Shown: positions 34,897-42,943 of the stretch, piece after piece | How positions within the stretch are numbered: position 1 is the first letter of the stretch | Layout: every line of letters begins with the position of its first letter | Assembly (NCBI RefSeq): GCF_016765585.1 | Contig: NZ_JAESWC010000002.1 | Span: forward strand, 1,302,001-1,366,000 | Length of the DNA stretch: 64,000 nucleotides | Reading direction: 5' to 3' | Origin: Clostridium rhizosphaerae | GTDB taxonomy: Bacteria > Bacillota > Clostridia > Clostridiales > Clostridiaceae | Program-made: the position numbers and the translations under genes | The notes under the pieces: generated by a model | Told to the model about the DNA's origin: nothing | Databases searched by the model: none | Seen by the model: only the letters and a program-made list of their open reading frames with translations

Positions 34897-36099
34897 GTGA
34901 AATATAAAAAATATTTAGTATATGGACTAGCAGTTATTGCTGTACTTTCTTTCATTGCTGTTAGGACTTCATTAAAATCGGATAAGAAAACAAGTGCTGA
35001 AGCTAATGCAAAGATTGAAAAAAAAGAAACTGCAAAAAATAATGAAGCAACTTCCACTAAGCCTTCTTCTGATCAAAATTCTTCTGCTGCAAAACCGGAA
35101 GAAAATAAAAACAATAAACAGGATATAACTATGGTGGATACAAAGATAAACGATATTGGAAATACTTCCGGAAACCTTGCTAATTTTGCTCTGTTTGCCT
35201 CCCAAGGAAAGTGGATTTATTTTAGTTACCCTGAAAGTAATAATAGTCGTATATGTAAAAACTTATATAGGGCTATGAAGGATGGTGAGACAGGGTTAAA
35301 GCTCATTTCAGAAAATAGTGGAATTATCTCAATTAATGTAGTTGGAGAGTGGATATATTACATAGACCCGGATAACCAAAGCAGCATCTATAAGATAAAA
35401 AATGATGGAACAGAAAAAACAAAAGTTACTATGGACAGCGCTTATCAATTTATAGTTGTAGAAGATTGGATTTATTACTTCTCACCTGTTGGCCTATATA
35501 AAATAAAAACTGATGGCAGCGGGCAAAGACCTATTATTGAAGGTAATATTAGAAGCATACTTTTTGTTAAGGATAACTATATTTATTACTCCAATATAGA
35601 TACTAAAGCTACTGGTACACAACCGGAGTACTGCTCTATTTACAAAGTTAAGTTTGATGGCTCAGATCGTTCTAAAATAACTACTGATAATGTTATGCAA
35701 TCTATAATAGATGGAGATTGGATTTACTATACAAATGTTTCTGACAACTATAATTTATATAAAGCAAAAATTGATGGAAGTTCAAAAGCAAAGATTTTAA
35801 ACATGCCTGTATCAACTTTTAACATATCCAATGGCTATATATATGTCAGCTTTCAAAGCGGGGAGCAAAACATAAATAATGACATTCAAAATATATATAG
35901 ACTAAAAACCGATGGAAGCAATCTTAAAAGGCTTACAAATAATACTACAAGCCGGCTATCTTCAGTAAGTACAATAGATTATATACAATATATTTATATA
36001 ACTGATGAGTATTTATTTTGCACCGTCTCCAGTCAAAGCGGACCGATGCTTTATAGGGTGAGTCTAGACGGCAGTTCTGAAAAAATATTCGGTAATTAA
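34897..36099 (+). CDS. Membrane-anchored DUF5050-type beta-propeller protein
   Basis: A 400-residue protein from a GTG at 34897 with GGGGGAG 6 bases before it. One N-terminal hydrophobic helix (YLVYGLAVIAVLSFIAV) anchors it. A Lys/Glu/Ala/Asn-rich linker (about 25-75) follows, then at least six repeats of the pattern EWIYY-x-IYKIK-DG (for example GEWIYYIDPDNQSSIYKIKNDGTEKTK), as in DUF5050 propellers. Such proteins are common on clostridial surfaces; their role is unknown and a receptor or scaffold is a guess. It is a single gene. Confidence 0.82.
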   Translation: MKYKKYLVYGLAVIAVLSFIAVRTSLKSDKKTSAEANAKIEKKETAKNNEATSTKPSSDQNSSAAKPEENKNNKQDITMVDTKINDIGNTSGNLANFALFASQGKWIYFSYPESNNSRICKNLYRAMKDGETGLKLISENSGIISINVVGEWIYYIDPDNQSSIYKIKNDGTEKTKVTMDSAYQFIVVEDWIYYFSPVGLYKIKTDGSGQRPIIEGNIRSILFVKDNYIYYSNIDTKATGTQPEYCSIYKVKFDGSDRSKITTDNVMQSIIDGDWIYYTNVSDNYNLYKAKIDGSSKAKILNMPVSTFNISNGYIYVSFQSGEQNINNDIQNIYRLKTDGSNLKRLTNNTTSRLSSVSTIDYIQYIYITDEYLFCTVSSQSGPMLYRVSLDGSSEKIFGN

Positions 36100-36230
36100 A
36101 AAAGTACTGTAGCAAAGCGACTAAGCCCAGCGTGTTATTTGAATTCGTGGAAATATTTGAGCGAGCAGCAATAAGACTTTAACTAAAAGATTTATAAAGC
36201 CATTAAGAATCTTGTATTGTTTGAGCGAAG

Positions 36231-36338
36231 ATATATAGAAAGTATTAATAATCTTTACATTGAGCTGTCCAATAATGTCTAATCTTCAAAGACTTATGGG
36301 ACAGCTCAATGTAATTAGATTATTACTTTCTATATAGA
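36231..36338. repeat. Long inverted repeat, about 40-bp arms
   Basis: The left arm 36231-36270 and right arm 36298-36338 pair almost completely (ACATTGAGCTGTCC is perfect, then AATAATCT and ATATAGAAAGTA with small bulges) around a 27-base centre. There is no U-tract. It sits between convergent genes and might block read-through, or be a MITE-like element. Upstream, 36100-36230, I see nothing else. Confidence 0.65.
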
Positions 36339-36340
36339 TG

Positions 36341-36425
36341 AAAAGTCTAAATGATTTTTCATGGGCAACTTAGCTATGGGCACTGCCTGAGTTTAAGTTG
36401 CCCCGTGTTAACATTTAGGCTTTAT
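36341..36425 (+). repeat. Structured repeat copy, + orientation, degenerate
   Basis: Hairpin A is weak (AAAAGTCTAAATGATTTTT). Hairpin B is strong: GGGCAACTTA pairs with TAAGTTGCCCC. It aligns with the units at 42624-42943 after reverse complementation, but lacks the flanking GGAG and does not precede a gene start. Confidence 0.65.
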
Positions 36426-36438
36426 TAATAGCATAAAA

Positions 36439-36459
36439 ACTCGAGCATCTATCTCGAGT
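36439..36459 (-). terminator. Terminator of the GH112 gene
   Basis: ACTCGAG (36439-36445) pairs with CTCGAGT (36453-36459); on the minus strand it is followed by TTTTTATG. Confidence 0.75.
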
Positions 36460-36473
36460 TCTTAATAATTATC

Positions 36474-38648
36474 TTAAAAAATTTCCGTGGAAATCCATTT
36501 TATTTCATATGGATTAAGAGTTAGCTTTTCAATATTATTTTTATCAGTGTAAAGTTCTGTTTCTTGTTCTTTATCTGAGTTATTTATCACTGCCACATTT
36601 CCTGCCTCCAAATATGCAGCGCACTCTGTATTGCAATTTGATGTATACCAGTTAAACATCTCTTCTTCTCTTGATGCCGCCCAATAAATTGCTCTAAGAA
36701 GTATTCTCACATTTTCTGGTGTATATGGAAGTCCTGAAATATACACTGCTCTACCATTGCCAAATTCATTTACAGCAAGATTTATATCACCTTTGTCCAT
36801 TGAAAGAATCTTAGTGTTTTCTTGAGCCGCATAAACATACTTCATTCCTTCACCAAAGTTTATTTCTGACTGTTGATCTTCTAGAATAAAGTGCTTTCCA
36901 TCATAAACATTGTCATGTCTTGTGTAGCTTAGTGTGTAGCCCATTTCCCTATCTACGCCTAATATATCTGACATCTGGAAAAACCTTCCTTGGTGCTGAT
37001 ATGCTGTTGGCTCTCCTACTCCAATGAATCCGCCGCCATTATATACCCATTCTCTAATTTTACCTGTAACTTCATCCTCTATCCAATAATTGCGTCCTGA
37101 CCACGCTGTTCCAGCATCACCAGCATTGATAATCACACTTATATCATCTGGTATGCCATTTTTCTTTATATCCTCAAAGCTCATGAATACTACATCCACA
37201 GGCATTCCACTCAAGCATTCTATTACTCCTACATAAGAGTATATTTTTTTATACCATAATGCATGTGCCACCATGTTGCACTGCCAGCTTCTTAGCTTTC
37301 CCCAAGAATTAAGAACAGCCACCTTAAATTTTCCAGTATAAGCTTTTGTTCCCTTCATTCTATTATGAATTTCTCTGAACTCATTAGTAATCTCTTCTAC
37401 TTTATCTACAAAGTCAGGGAATTTAAGAGCAAGACTTAAATATCCGCCATATCCCATTCTATCCACTGGTTTTCTTAGTATAGCCCTTCTAGCTTGCACC
37501 CAATTTTCTACCGCTTCTTTTGTAGGATTTCCACCTTCATAAAAGGTATCTGGGAAGAAGTATGGAAGGAATCTTCCCTCTGTATATTTAACATGAGGAA
37601 TATCTGAAATCAGTCTTAATGTTGCCCCGCTTCCTACAGAACCTACTACAGAATCTACTCCAATACTTCCAAAATAATCTCCGTATGGTTCTGTTCCAAT
37701 CCAGTTGTCTCCTAAGAACATCATAGCTTCTTTTCCATAGCTGTGGCATAAATCCACACATTTTTTAGCATTTTCAGCTACAAAGCCTTGAACAAAATCA
37801 ACCCAATCTAAAAATTCCTTAGAAGGCACTCTAAAGGGGGAATTATAGTATCCTTCGTCAACAAAAGCTTCTGCTCTCAGCTTGTAGCCTTTTACCTTTT
37901 CAAATTCATCTATTGCCTCAGGGCTCACACTTGCACTATATCCAAACCAATCAACAAATTTTTCCTTAGCTTTGTCATCATAAGCTATAGTGAAATGATA
38001 GAAAAATGTGGTGAACCTCACAACATCTACACTTGGATTTTCTTTAAGCCAATTTTCTAAATAGTTAAAGATACGTTCTCTAGTCTCTTCGTGAATTGCA
38101 TCATAAGGCATCTCTGGTGGTGTAGTCCAATTATTTGTTAAATGATTGTACATTTGAGTTGTATCCCATACCTGATATGCTAAAAAGCTTACTGTATACC
38201 TATGCCACTTTTTAGCGCTAGTAATTGCTACTATTTCCCTATCACAGTCAAAGTACCAGTTGTTCTCTTCCAGCACCTCCCCAGTAGATCTATCTATTAC
38301 TTCCCAATATCTTTTAACATCATGATTTTTATCTATTTCAAATTGCTTGCTAAAATATCCTTCCAAGAGATTTATTTCTAAAACTTCAGCTGTTGCAGTA
38401 TTATGTTTAGACATTAAGTACTGCATCTGTAATTGATCCTTATGGGAATAAGCCCATTGCTGATCATTTCTTACAGTTAAATAGGTTGTATAAACCTTAA
38501 CTGCCATATCCATTAATTCCTTTGAAAGTACAGTTCCATCACTATTTCTGATAGCATCTGCACCCCATTTTTCTATAAGTCTTTTCACCTCATTATCTAT
38601 GCCTGTTTCTGCTGGTAAAGTAAATCTGCCTTTATTTAAAGTTTCCAT
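36474..38648 (-). CDS. 1,3-beta-galactosyl-N-acetylhexosamine phosphorylase (GH112)
   Basis: A 724-residue cytoplasmic enzyme with no signal peptide. It splits galacto-N-biose or lacto-N-biose with phosphate into galactose 1-phosphate and GalNAc or GlcNAc. It aligns from the start with bifidobacterial LnpA (GRFTLP at 8-13, WGADAIRNSDGT at 28-39), carries the catalytic acid Asp314 in FLGDNWIGTEPYG, and shows the later YGGYL, NSWGKLRSWQ and LSGMPVDV blocks. Length matches the family. A close GH112 branch acts on galactosyl-1,4-rhamnose; specificity cannot be settled by eye, but the mucin-type neighbours favour galacto-N-biose/lacto-N-biose. The ribosome site GGAAGGAG is the last part of the structured repeat upstream. 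Confidence 0.9.
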   Translation of the reverse strand: METLNKGRFTLPAETGIDNEVKRLIEKWGADAIRNSDGTVLSKELMDMAVKVYTTYLTVRNDQQWAYSHKDQLQMQYLMSKHNTATAEVLEINLLEGYFSKQFEIDKNHDVKRYWEVIDRSTGEVLEENNWYFDCDREIVAITSAKKWHRYTVSFLAYQVWDTTQMYNHLTNNWTTPPEMPYDAIHEETRERIFNYLENWLKENPSVDVVRFTTFFYHFTIAYDDKAKEKFVDWFGYSASVSPEAIDEFEKVKGYKLRAEAFVDEGYYNSPFRVPSKEFLDWVDFVQGFVAENAKKCVDLCHSYGKEAMMFLGDNWIGTEPYGDYFGSIGVDSVVGSVGSGATLRLISDIPHVKYTEGRFLPYFFPDTFYEGGNPTKEAVENWVQARRAILRKPVDRMGYGGYLSLALKFPDFVDKVEEITNEFREIHNRMKGTKAYTGKFKVAVLNSWGKLRSWQCNMVAHALWYKKIYSYVGVIECLSGMPVDVVFMSFEDIKKNGIPDDISVIINAGDAGTAWSGRNYWIEDEVTGKIREWVYNGGGFIGVGEPTAYQHQGRFFQMSDILGVDREMGYTLSYTRHDNVYDGKHFILEDQQSEINFGEGMKYVYAAQENTKILSMDKGDINLAVNEFGNGRAVYISGLPYTPENVRILLRAIYWAASREEEMFNWYTSNCNTECAAYLEAGNVAVINNSDKEQETELYTDKNNIEKLTLNPYEIKWISTEIF

Positions 38649-38657
38649 AAATATTTT

Positions 38658-38750
38658 CTCCTTCCAATCGAAAATCCCTGAGTGACCAAAAACAACTCGC
38701 TGCCGCTCGTTAGGTCACCCGTAAAAGCCCATTTAGGGCTTTTCCCCCCT
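38658..38750 (-). repeat. Structured repeat copy 2, ending in the GH112 Shine-Dalgarno
   Basis: On the minus strand it starts GGGGGGAAAAGCCC about 9 bases after the permease stop. Hairpin A is AAAGCCC/GGGCTTT around TAAAT, hairpin B is GGGTGACC ... GGTCACTC, and the end is CGATTGGAAGGAG, 9 bases before the GH112 ATG. Compared with the 42.6-42.9 kb units, both stems have changed on both sides and still pair. Confidence 0.8.
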
Positions 38751-38758
38751 GTGAATTA

Positions 38759-39637
38759 TTATTCTTTTACGGCACCCGCTGCTATGCCGCTAAAAATGTA
38801 TTTTTGAAATAAAAAGTATATTACAAGTGTTGGAATCATAACAATGACCGCCGCTGCACTGAGCTTTGGTACTGATGATGTTCTTGGATCCTGTATGAAA
38901 TTGAAAAGCAAAGTGCTTAAGGTTTTATGGTTGGCCCCTGGCATATATAAAAATGGAATATACATATCATTTAATACATCAACAGCTTTAAGTATGCCTA
39001 AGGTTGCTGTAGCAGGGATAACCATTGGGAAAATTATCCTCCAATATATAGTGAAGTAGGAGGCTCCATCAATCATAGCACTTTCGTCTACAGCAACAGG
39101 TATCTGCTCTAAAAATTGATTATATATATATATCTGCATTAAGTCCGCACCAGCATATATAAGTATTGGTGCCAAAAGAGTATCATAAACATGAAGCTTA
39201 GTTATAAGACCAAATCTTGATATTTCTGTAACAATACCAGGAATTATCATTCCTACTAAAAAAATAGCATAGTATGCCTTTTTAAGCTTAAAATTAAATC
39301 GGGTTAAGCAATATGCTACCATTGTACTAAGCAAAGAATTTATAACAACAGCTGCTACCACTAGTATCATGGAATTTTTAAAACCTACAAGCACATGGCC
39401 GCTTTTAAAAACATCCTTATAATTCTCAAGGTAAAGAGTGGTTGGTGGTTTAATAGCTGATTCATATCCAATCTGAGGCAAGGTTTTAAAAGATGCAAAT
39501 AATGTTATAAGCATTGGTAAAATAACTATTGCAGCTATAAAAATAAATACAAATAACTTTAGCAGTTCCCCTCCGCTTACTTTTTTCTTAGTACTGCTAA
39601 AGATAGTTTTTTTCTTTGTTTCAATCTTTGCTTCCAT
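38759..39637 (-). CDS. Sugar ABC transporter permease (MalG/LacG type)
   Basis: A 292-residue permease with six helices. The coupling loop EAA-like motif is AVDESAMIDGASYFTIYWRIIFPMVIPATATLGIL, and YCLTRFNFK is typical of this group. It pairs with the upstream permease (4 bases apart) to form the channel of a CUT1-type oligosaccharide importer. No ATPase gene is nearby, so a shared MsmK/UgpC-like ATPase elsewhere is expected. The imported sugar is likely the GH112 substrate. Confidence 0.93.
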   Translation of the reverse strand: MEAKIETKKKTIFSSTKKKVSGGELLKLFVFIFIAAIVILPMLITLFASFKTLPQIGYESAIKPPTTLYLENYKDVFKSGHVLVGFKNSMILVVAAVVINSLLSTMVAYCLTRFNFKLKKAYYAIFLVGMIIPGIVTEISRFGLITKLHVYDTLLAPILIYAGADLMQIYIYNQFLEQIPVAVDESAMIDGASYFTIYWRIIFPMVIPATATLGILKAVDVLNDMYIPFLYMPGANHKTLSTLLFNFIQDPRTSSVPKLSAAAVIVMIPTLVIYFLFQKYIFSGIAAGAVKE

Positions 39638-39641
39638 TTTA

Positions 39642-40523
39642 TCACCTCTTTAAATTAAATAATTTCTTTTGAATAATAGAGAATATTATAATTATTACCA
39701 TTAACACTGCAGCCATAGCGCAGGCCAATCCAAAGTTATTATATTGAAAAGCTGTATTTATTGTCTGTACTGTAAAGGTTTCGCTAGCATGATTCGGACC
39801 TCCGCTGGTCATAACATATGGGATATCAAATACCTGCAGAGCCCCTCTTACGTTCAAGAACAGTACTATTTCTACTACGGACTTAATATTAGGCAGTACA
39901 ATACGGTAAAATTGCTGAAAGCTATTAGCACCATCAATAAAAGATGCTTCAATCATATCCGGTGGAAGAGATTGAAAAGCTGCTAAAAAAAGTATTATAT
40001 GAATGCCTGAAAATCTCCATAAAGAAACTCCAGTAAGAGAATAATTTACAATGCTTGGATCACTAAGCCATCCAATTTTATTTAAGTGGAAAAATTGAAG
40101 CATACTATTTAGTACCCCATCTTGAGAGCTGTATAGAAATGTAAACATACATGCTACTGCTACTCCATTTATAATATACGGTAAGAATGTAATTGTCTTA
40201 AACATCTTGCAGTATCTAACTCTGTTGTCTAATAAAAACGCCAAAAATAATTCGATTGGAATAAAGAGCAAATGTCCAAAAAAATATATTCCATTGTTTT
40301 TTAAAGCTGCCCATACCTCTGGGGAATCAAAGATTATCTTATTAAAATTTTTAAGTCCTACATAATTATATGTTGGGCTCAATCCATCCCAATTTGTAAA
40401 ACTTAAACCTATTAACTTTATAAGTGGATATATCATAAATAATAATATTAAAATAGTTGGTATAAATAAAAAGCTTCCTAATACTAAGTTTTGCTGCATT
40501 TTTAACTTATTATTTTTAAACAT
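39642..40523 (-). CDS. Sugar ABC transporter permease (MalF/LacF type)
   Basis: A 293-residue permease with six helices. Seen are FIPTILILLFMIYPLIKLIGLSFTNWDG near the N-terminus, FLPYIINGVAVACMFTFLYS, and the coupling loop PPDMIEASFIDGANSFQQFYRIVLPNIKSVVEI. SGGPNHASETFTVQTINTAF is typical of CUT1 permeases. It is co-transcribed between the binding protein and the second permease. Confidence 0.93.
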   Translation of the reverse strand: MFKNNKLKMQQNLVLGSFLFIPTILILLFMIYPLIKLIGLSFTNWDGLSPTYNYVGLKNFNKIIFDSPEVWAALKNNGIYFFGHLLFIPIELFLAFLLDNRVRYCKMFKTITFLPYIINGVAVACMFTFLYSSQDGVLNSMLQFFHLNKIGWLSDPSIVNYSLTGVSLWRFSGIHIILFLAAFQSLPPDMIEASFIDGANSFQQFYRIVLPNIKSVVEIVLFLNVRGALQVFDIPYVMTSGGPNHASETFTVQTINTAFQYNNFGLACAMAAVLMVIIIIFSIIQKKLFNLKR

Positions 40524-40607
40524 ATTCTGCCTCCTAGCCTATTAATTAAAAGAAGAATAAAGTAGCTTTCAGGCACCTTATTCTTCTTCAATTAACTATT
40601 TTACTTA

Positions 40608-41894
40608 TTAGTTACCTCTTGCTTTTTTCCATTGTGCATTTAAATCATTCATAATCGAATCTAAACTAGTTTTTCCTGCCATCTGTTGTTGACCTAATCC
40701 CTTAACGTCAAACTTCATAGCATTCATTACCTTGTTATAATTGTCATCATAGAAAACTGTAACTGGCTTAGCATCAACACCTTCAAAGGCTTGAGCAAAG
40801 AACTTATCGTCATAATTTACACCCTTAACAGTAGGTTTTTGTTGTAAAGCACCTACTAATTTCGCATAGTAATCACTGCCAAAGAACCATTCAAGGAATT
40901 CTTTTGCTTCCTTTTGATTTTTACAAGTCTTAGGAATTCCCCAGAAGAACTCTGTCATTGCAGTAGTATAGAATGGATCGCTAGTTGTATTTCTAGTTGG
41001 TAATAAGAAAACTCCTAAATTCTCGTCTTTTCCGCCATTTTGATTATAATCACCTTTGTACCAGGATCCAGCTGCCATCATAGCACCTTTTCCTGCTACA
41101 AACATAGCTCTTTCTTGATCCCAACCATAGCCAAGTGGATCATCTCCAGATACCTTTACATCATATAGCTTTTGGATTTTTTCATATGCATTGTAAAATG
41201 GTTGTCCTTTTGTAAAAGGTGCATCTTGGGTAGCCATCTTATTGTAATATTGTCCATCTCCCGCTTCAAGCATTGGCATATATTCATTAAATGGATAATC
41301 TGGCCATCCATCCTTGCCGCCTATTAATAGTGGTGTATATTTCTTTCCATCTTTTATTGTTTGGCAAACCTTCAAAAATTCATCCCAAGTTTTAGGTACT
41401 TGCAAGTTATACTCCTTGAAGATGTTCTTATTGTAATAAACAAATTCATTAAATGCAGATTGCGGTATTCCAATTACATTGCCTTTAATCTTTGTTTCAT
41501 TGGCATAGAGGTTATTTTGAGTTGCTTTTAAATCATTTAAAGGTACCATTGTATCACCGTAAAGAGTTAATTGAGCTTGTTGAATTGGAAATACATCTGG
41601 CAGCTGATTGGCTGAATTTCTTATTTTCATTGTATTGCCATATTCCTTTGGTGCTATGTGTTCGATTTCAATTGTTACATTTGGATGATCTTTCTTATAA
41701 GCATCTGCTAGCTTATTAGTTTCAGATAAATATTTATAGTCTTCTTCTCCCCAAAGAGCCAATTTAAGAGTTACCTTTTTGTTATTGTCAGCTGTTGCTG
41801 TTGGCTGTGACTTTGAACACCCTGCAAAAGCGCTTAGTAGTGTTATTCCCACTAAAGTTAGACCTACTTTTTTTAGTAAATTTTTTTTAATCAT
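40608..41894 (-). CDS. Sugar ABC transporter substrate-binding lipoprotein
   Basis: A 428-residue CUT1 binding protein. A lipoprotein signal (VGLTLVGITLLSAFAGCSKS) gives a lipidated Cys at about residue 26. The mature part is of the extracellular solute-binding family 1 type: VTLKLALWGEEDYKYL, ITVKDLKN-like MVPLNDLKATQ, and KGAMMAAGSWYKGDY near the hinge. It is expected to bind a disaccharide such as galacto-N-biose or lacto-N-biose, by context. AAGGGGGGAA precedes the ATG. The 35-nt motif at 41950-41984 lies 56 bases upstream of the start, in the right place for an activator. Confidence 0.93.
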   Translation of the reverse strand: MIKKNLLKKVGLTLVGITLLSAFAGCSKSQPTATADNNKKVTLKLALWGEEDYKYLSETNKLADAYKKDHPNVTIEIEHIAPKEYGNTMKIRNSANQLPDVFPIQQAQLTLYGDTMVPLNDLKATQNNLYANETKIKGNVIGIPQSAFNEFVYYNKNIFKEYNLQVPKTWDEFLKVCQTIKDGKKYTPLLIGGKDGWPDYPFNEYMPMLEAGDGQYYNKMATQDAPFTKGQPFYNAYEKIQKLYDVKVSGDDPLGYGWDQERAMFVAGKGAMMAAGSWYKGDYNQNGGKDENLGVFLLPTRNTTSDPFYTTAMTEFFWGIPKTCKNQKEAKEFLEWFFGSDYYAKLVGALQQKPTVKGVNYDDKFFAQAFEGVDAKPVTVFYDDNYNKVMNAMKFDVKGLGQQQMAGKTSLDSIMNDLNAQWKKARGN

Positions 41895-41949
41895 TTTTTT
41901 CCCCCCTTGACTTCATATTTATATTTTAATTTTTTCCACTATTTTATTG

Positions 41950-41984
41950 AATGATATAAATTAATGTTTTTTTGATTTATATTA
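41950..41984 (-). promoter_or_regulatory. 35-nt conserved motif, copy 1 (ABC importer promoter)
   Basis: In the + orientation it starts AATGATATA and ends TTTTTTTGATTTATATTA, with 8 variable bases between. It matches the element at 46652-46686 at every position outside that centre, and the one at 61370-61404 more loosely. It is 56-90 bases before the binding-protein ATG, with a possible -10 (TAAAAT) downstream. Confidence 0.65.
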
Positions 41985-42015
41985 TTCTCTTAATAGAGAT
42001 AAGCTTAAGCTTCTT

Positions 42016-42612
42016 CTAATTAATAAATTTTTTAAGAGTTTTTTCAATTAGATAAGTGGAAATCAGAGTATAGAAACCTACTAAAAATAAGGCAAAGGAA
42101 GGCTTAAATGCTGTAAATAGTATTAATGCTATAAGAATTGCTACAACTGCCACACTAATAAACAGATGCTTATAAGCCAATATTACAGAAGTTTTAATTA
42201 AATCTAATAATGTCATATTAAACCTTGCAGTTAAAGGGAATATAAAGACACCTATTAGTAGAATTTGAAGTACAATAAACCATTGGAAGCTTTCTAGCCA
42301 TATATATTCGCTGCCAAGTTTATGCAGCTGAAATATATTATAAATACTTAAGGATAAAATCATGGTTATAACCGATCCAATAGGCAGAGATTGCTTAAAA
42401 ACTTCCTTATAGCCCTTTATAAAATCACTATATATATTATAGCTGTTTCCTCTTATCTTTTTTCCATAAACATAATATAATGCAGAGGTAGAAACTCCAA
42501 TTGTCACTATTGGCAAGCTTCCTAAAAACCATAACAGATTTAGCATAAATGTTTCATAGACTAATATACAAAATTTATATACTGGACCATCAAGGTTAAG
42601 TAATCCTTTCAT
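42016..42612 (-). CDS. DUF624 membrane protein (YesL-like)
   Basis: A 198-residue integral membrane protein with five helices, starting at the ATG at 42612 (MKGLLNLDGPVYK). The usual opening LDGPVYKFCILVYETFMLNLLWFLGSLPIVTIGVSTSALYYV is typical of YesL-type proteins that accompany YesMN and CUT1 importers. Its role is unknown; a link to the sensor or the transporter is commonly assumed. The ribosome site AAAGGAG (42624-42630) is the last part of the repeat array. Confidence 0.88.
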   Translation of the reverse strand: MKGLLNLDGPVYKFCILVYETFMLNLLWFLGSLPIVTIGVSTSALYYVYGKKIRGNSYNIYSDFIKGYKEVFKQSLPIGSVITMILSLSIYNIFQLHKLGSEYIWLESFQWFIVLQILLIGVFIFPLTARFNMTLLDLIKTSVILAYKHLFISVAVVAILIALILFTAFKPSFALFLVGFYTLISTYLIEKTLKKFIN

Positions 42613-42623
42613 TACTGAATTTT

Positions 42624-42943
42624 CTCCTTTCACTCGAAACACTGGGTAATCTTGAACACTCGCTCAGCTCGCAGATTACCCGTTGAAGTCCATTTAGGAC
42701 TTCAACCTCCTTTCACTCGAAACACTGGGTAATCCTGAACACTCGCTCAGCTCGCAGATTACCCGCTAAAGTCCATTTAGGACTTTGTCTTCGACCACGG
42801 GTCAACCTAAACGCGCTCGCTTTCGCTCGCAGGTTCCCCGTAAAAGTCCATTTAGGACTTTGTCTTCGACCATGGGGCAACCTAAACGCGCTCACTTTCG
42901 CTCGCAGGTTGCCCGTAAAAGTCCATTTAGGACTTTTACCTCC
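42624..42943 (-). repeat. Array of four structured repeat units between yesN and DUF624
   Basis: Four units of about 75-85 bases occur in tandem: 42863-42943, 42788-42862, 42710-42787 and 42624-42709 in minus-strand order. Each has hairpin A (AAGTCC/GGACTT around TAAAT) and hairpin B. B reads GGGCAACCT/AGGTTGCCC, GGGGAACCT/AGGTTGACCC and twice GGGTAATC/GATTACCC, with a CGAGC...GCTCG-type inner stem. The array starts with GGAGGT, whose bases form the last codons and stop of yesN (AGG AGG TAA), and ends with GAAAGGAG, the DUF624 ribosome site. A further GGAGG lies between units 2 and 1. Confidence 0.88.

Noticed and set aside
42713-42895. 60-codon frame in the repeat array
   Set aside because: It is produced by the tandem structured repeats (repeated GRRQSPKWT); there is no ribosome site and it shows no protein-like pattern.
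42624-42943. T-box or other known riboswitch reading of the repeats
   Set aside because: No T-box sequence, terminator/antiterminator pair or known aptamer core is seen; copies precede unrelated genes and one precedes none.
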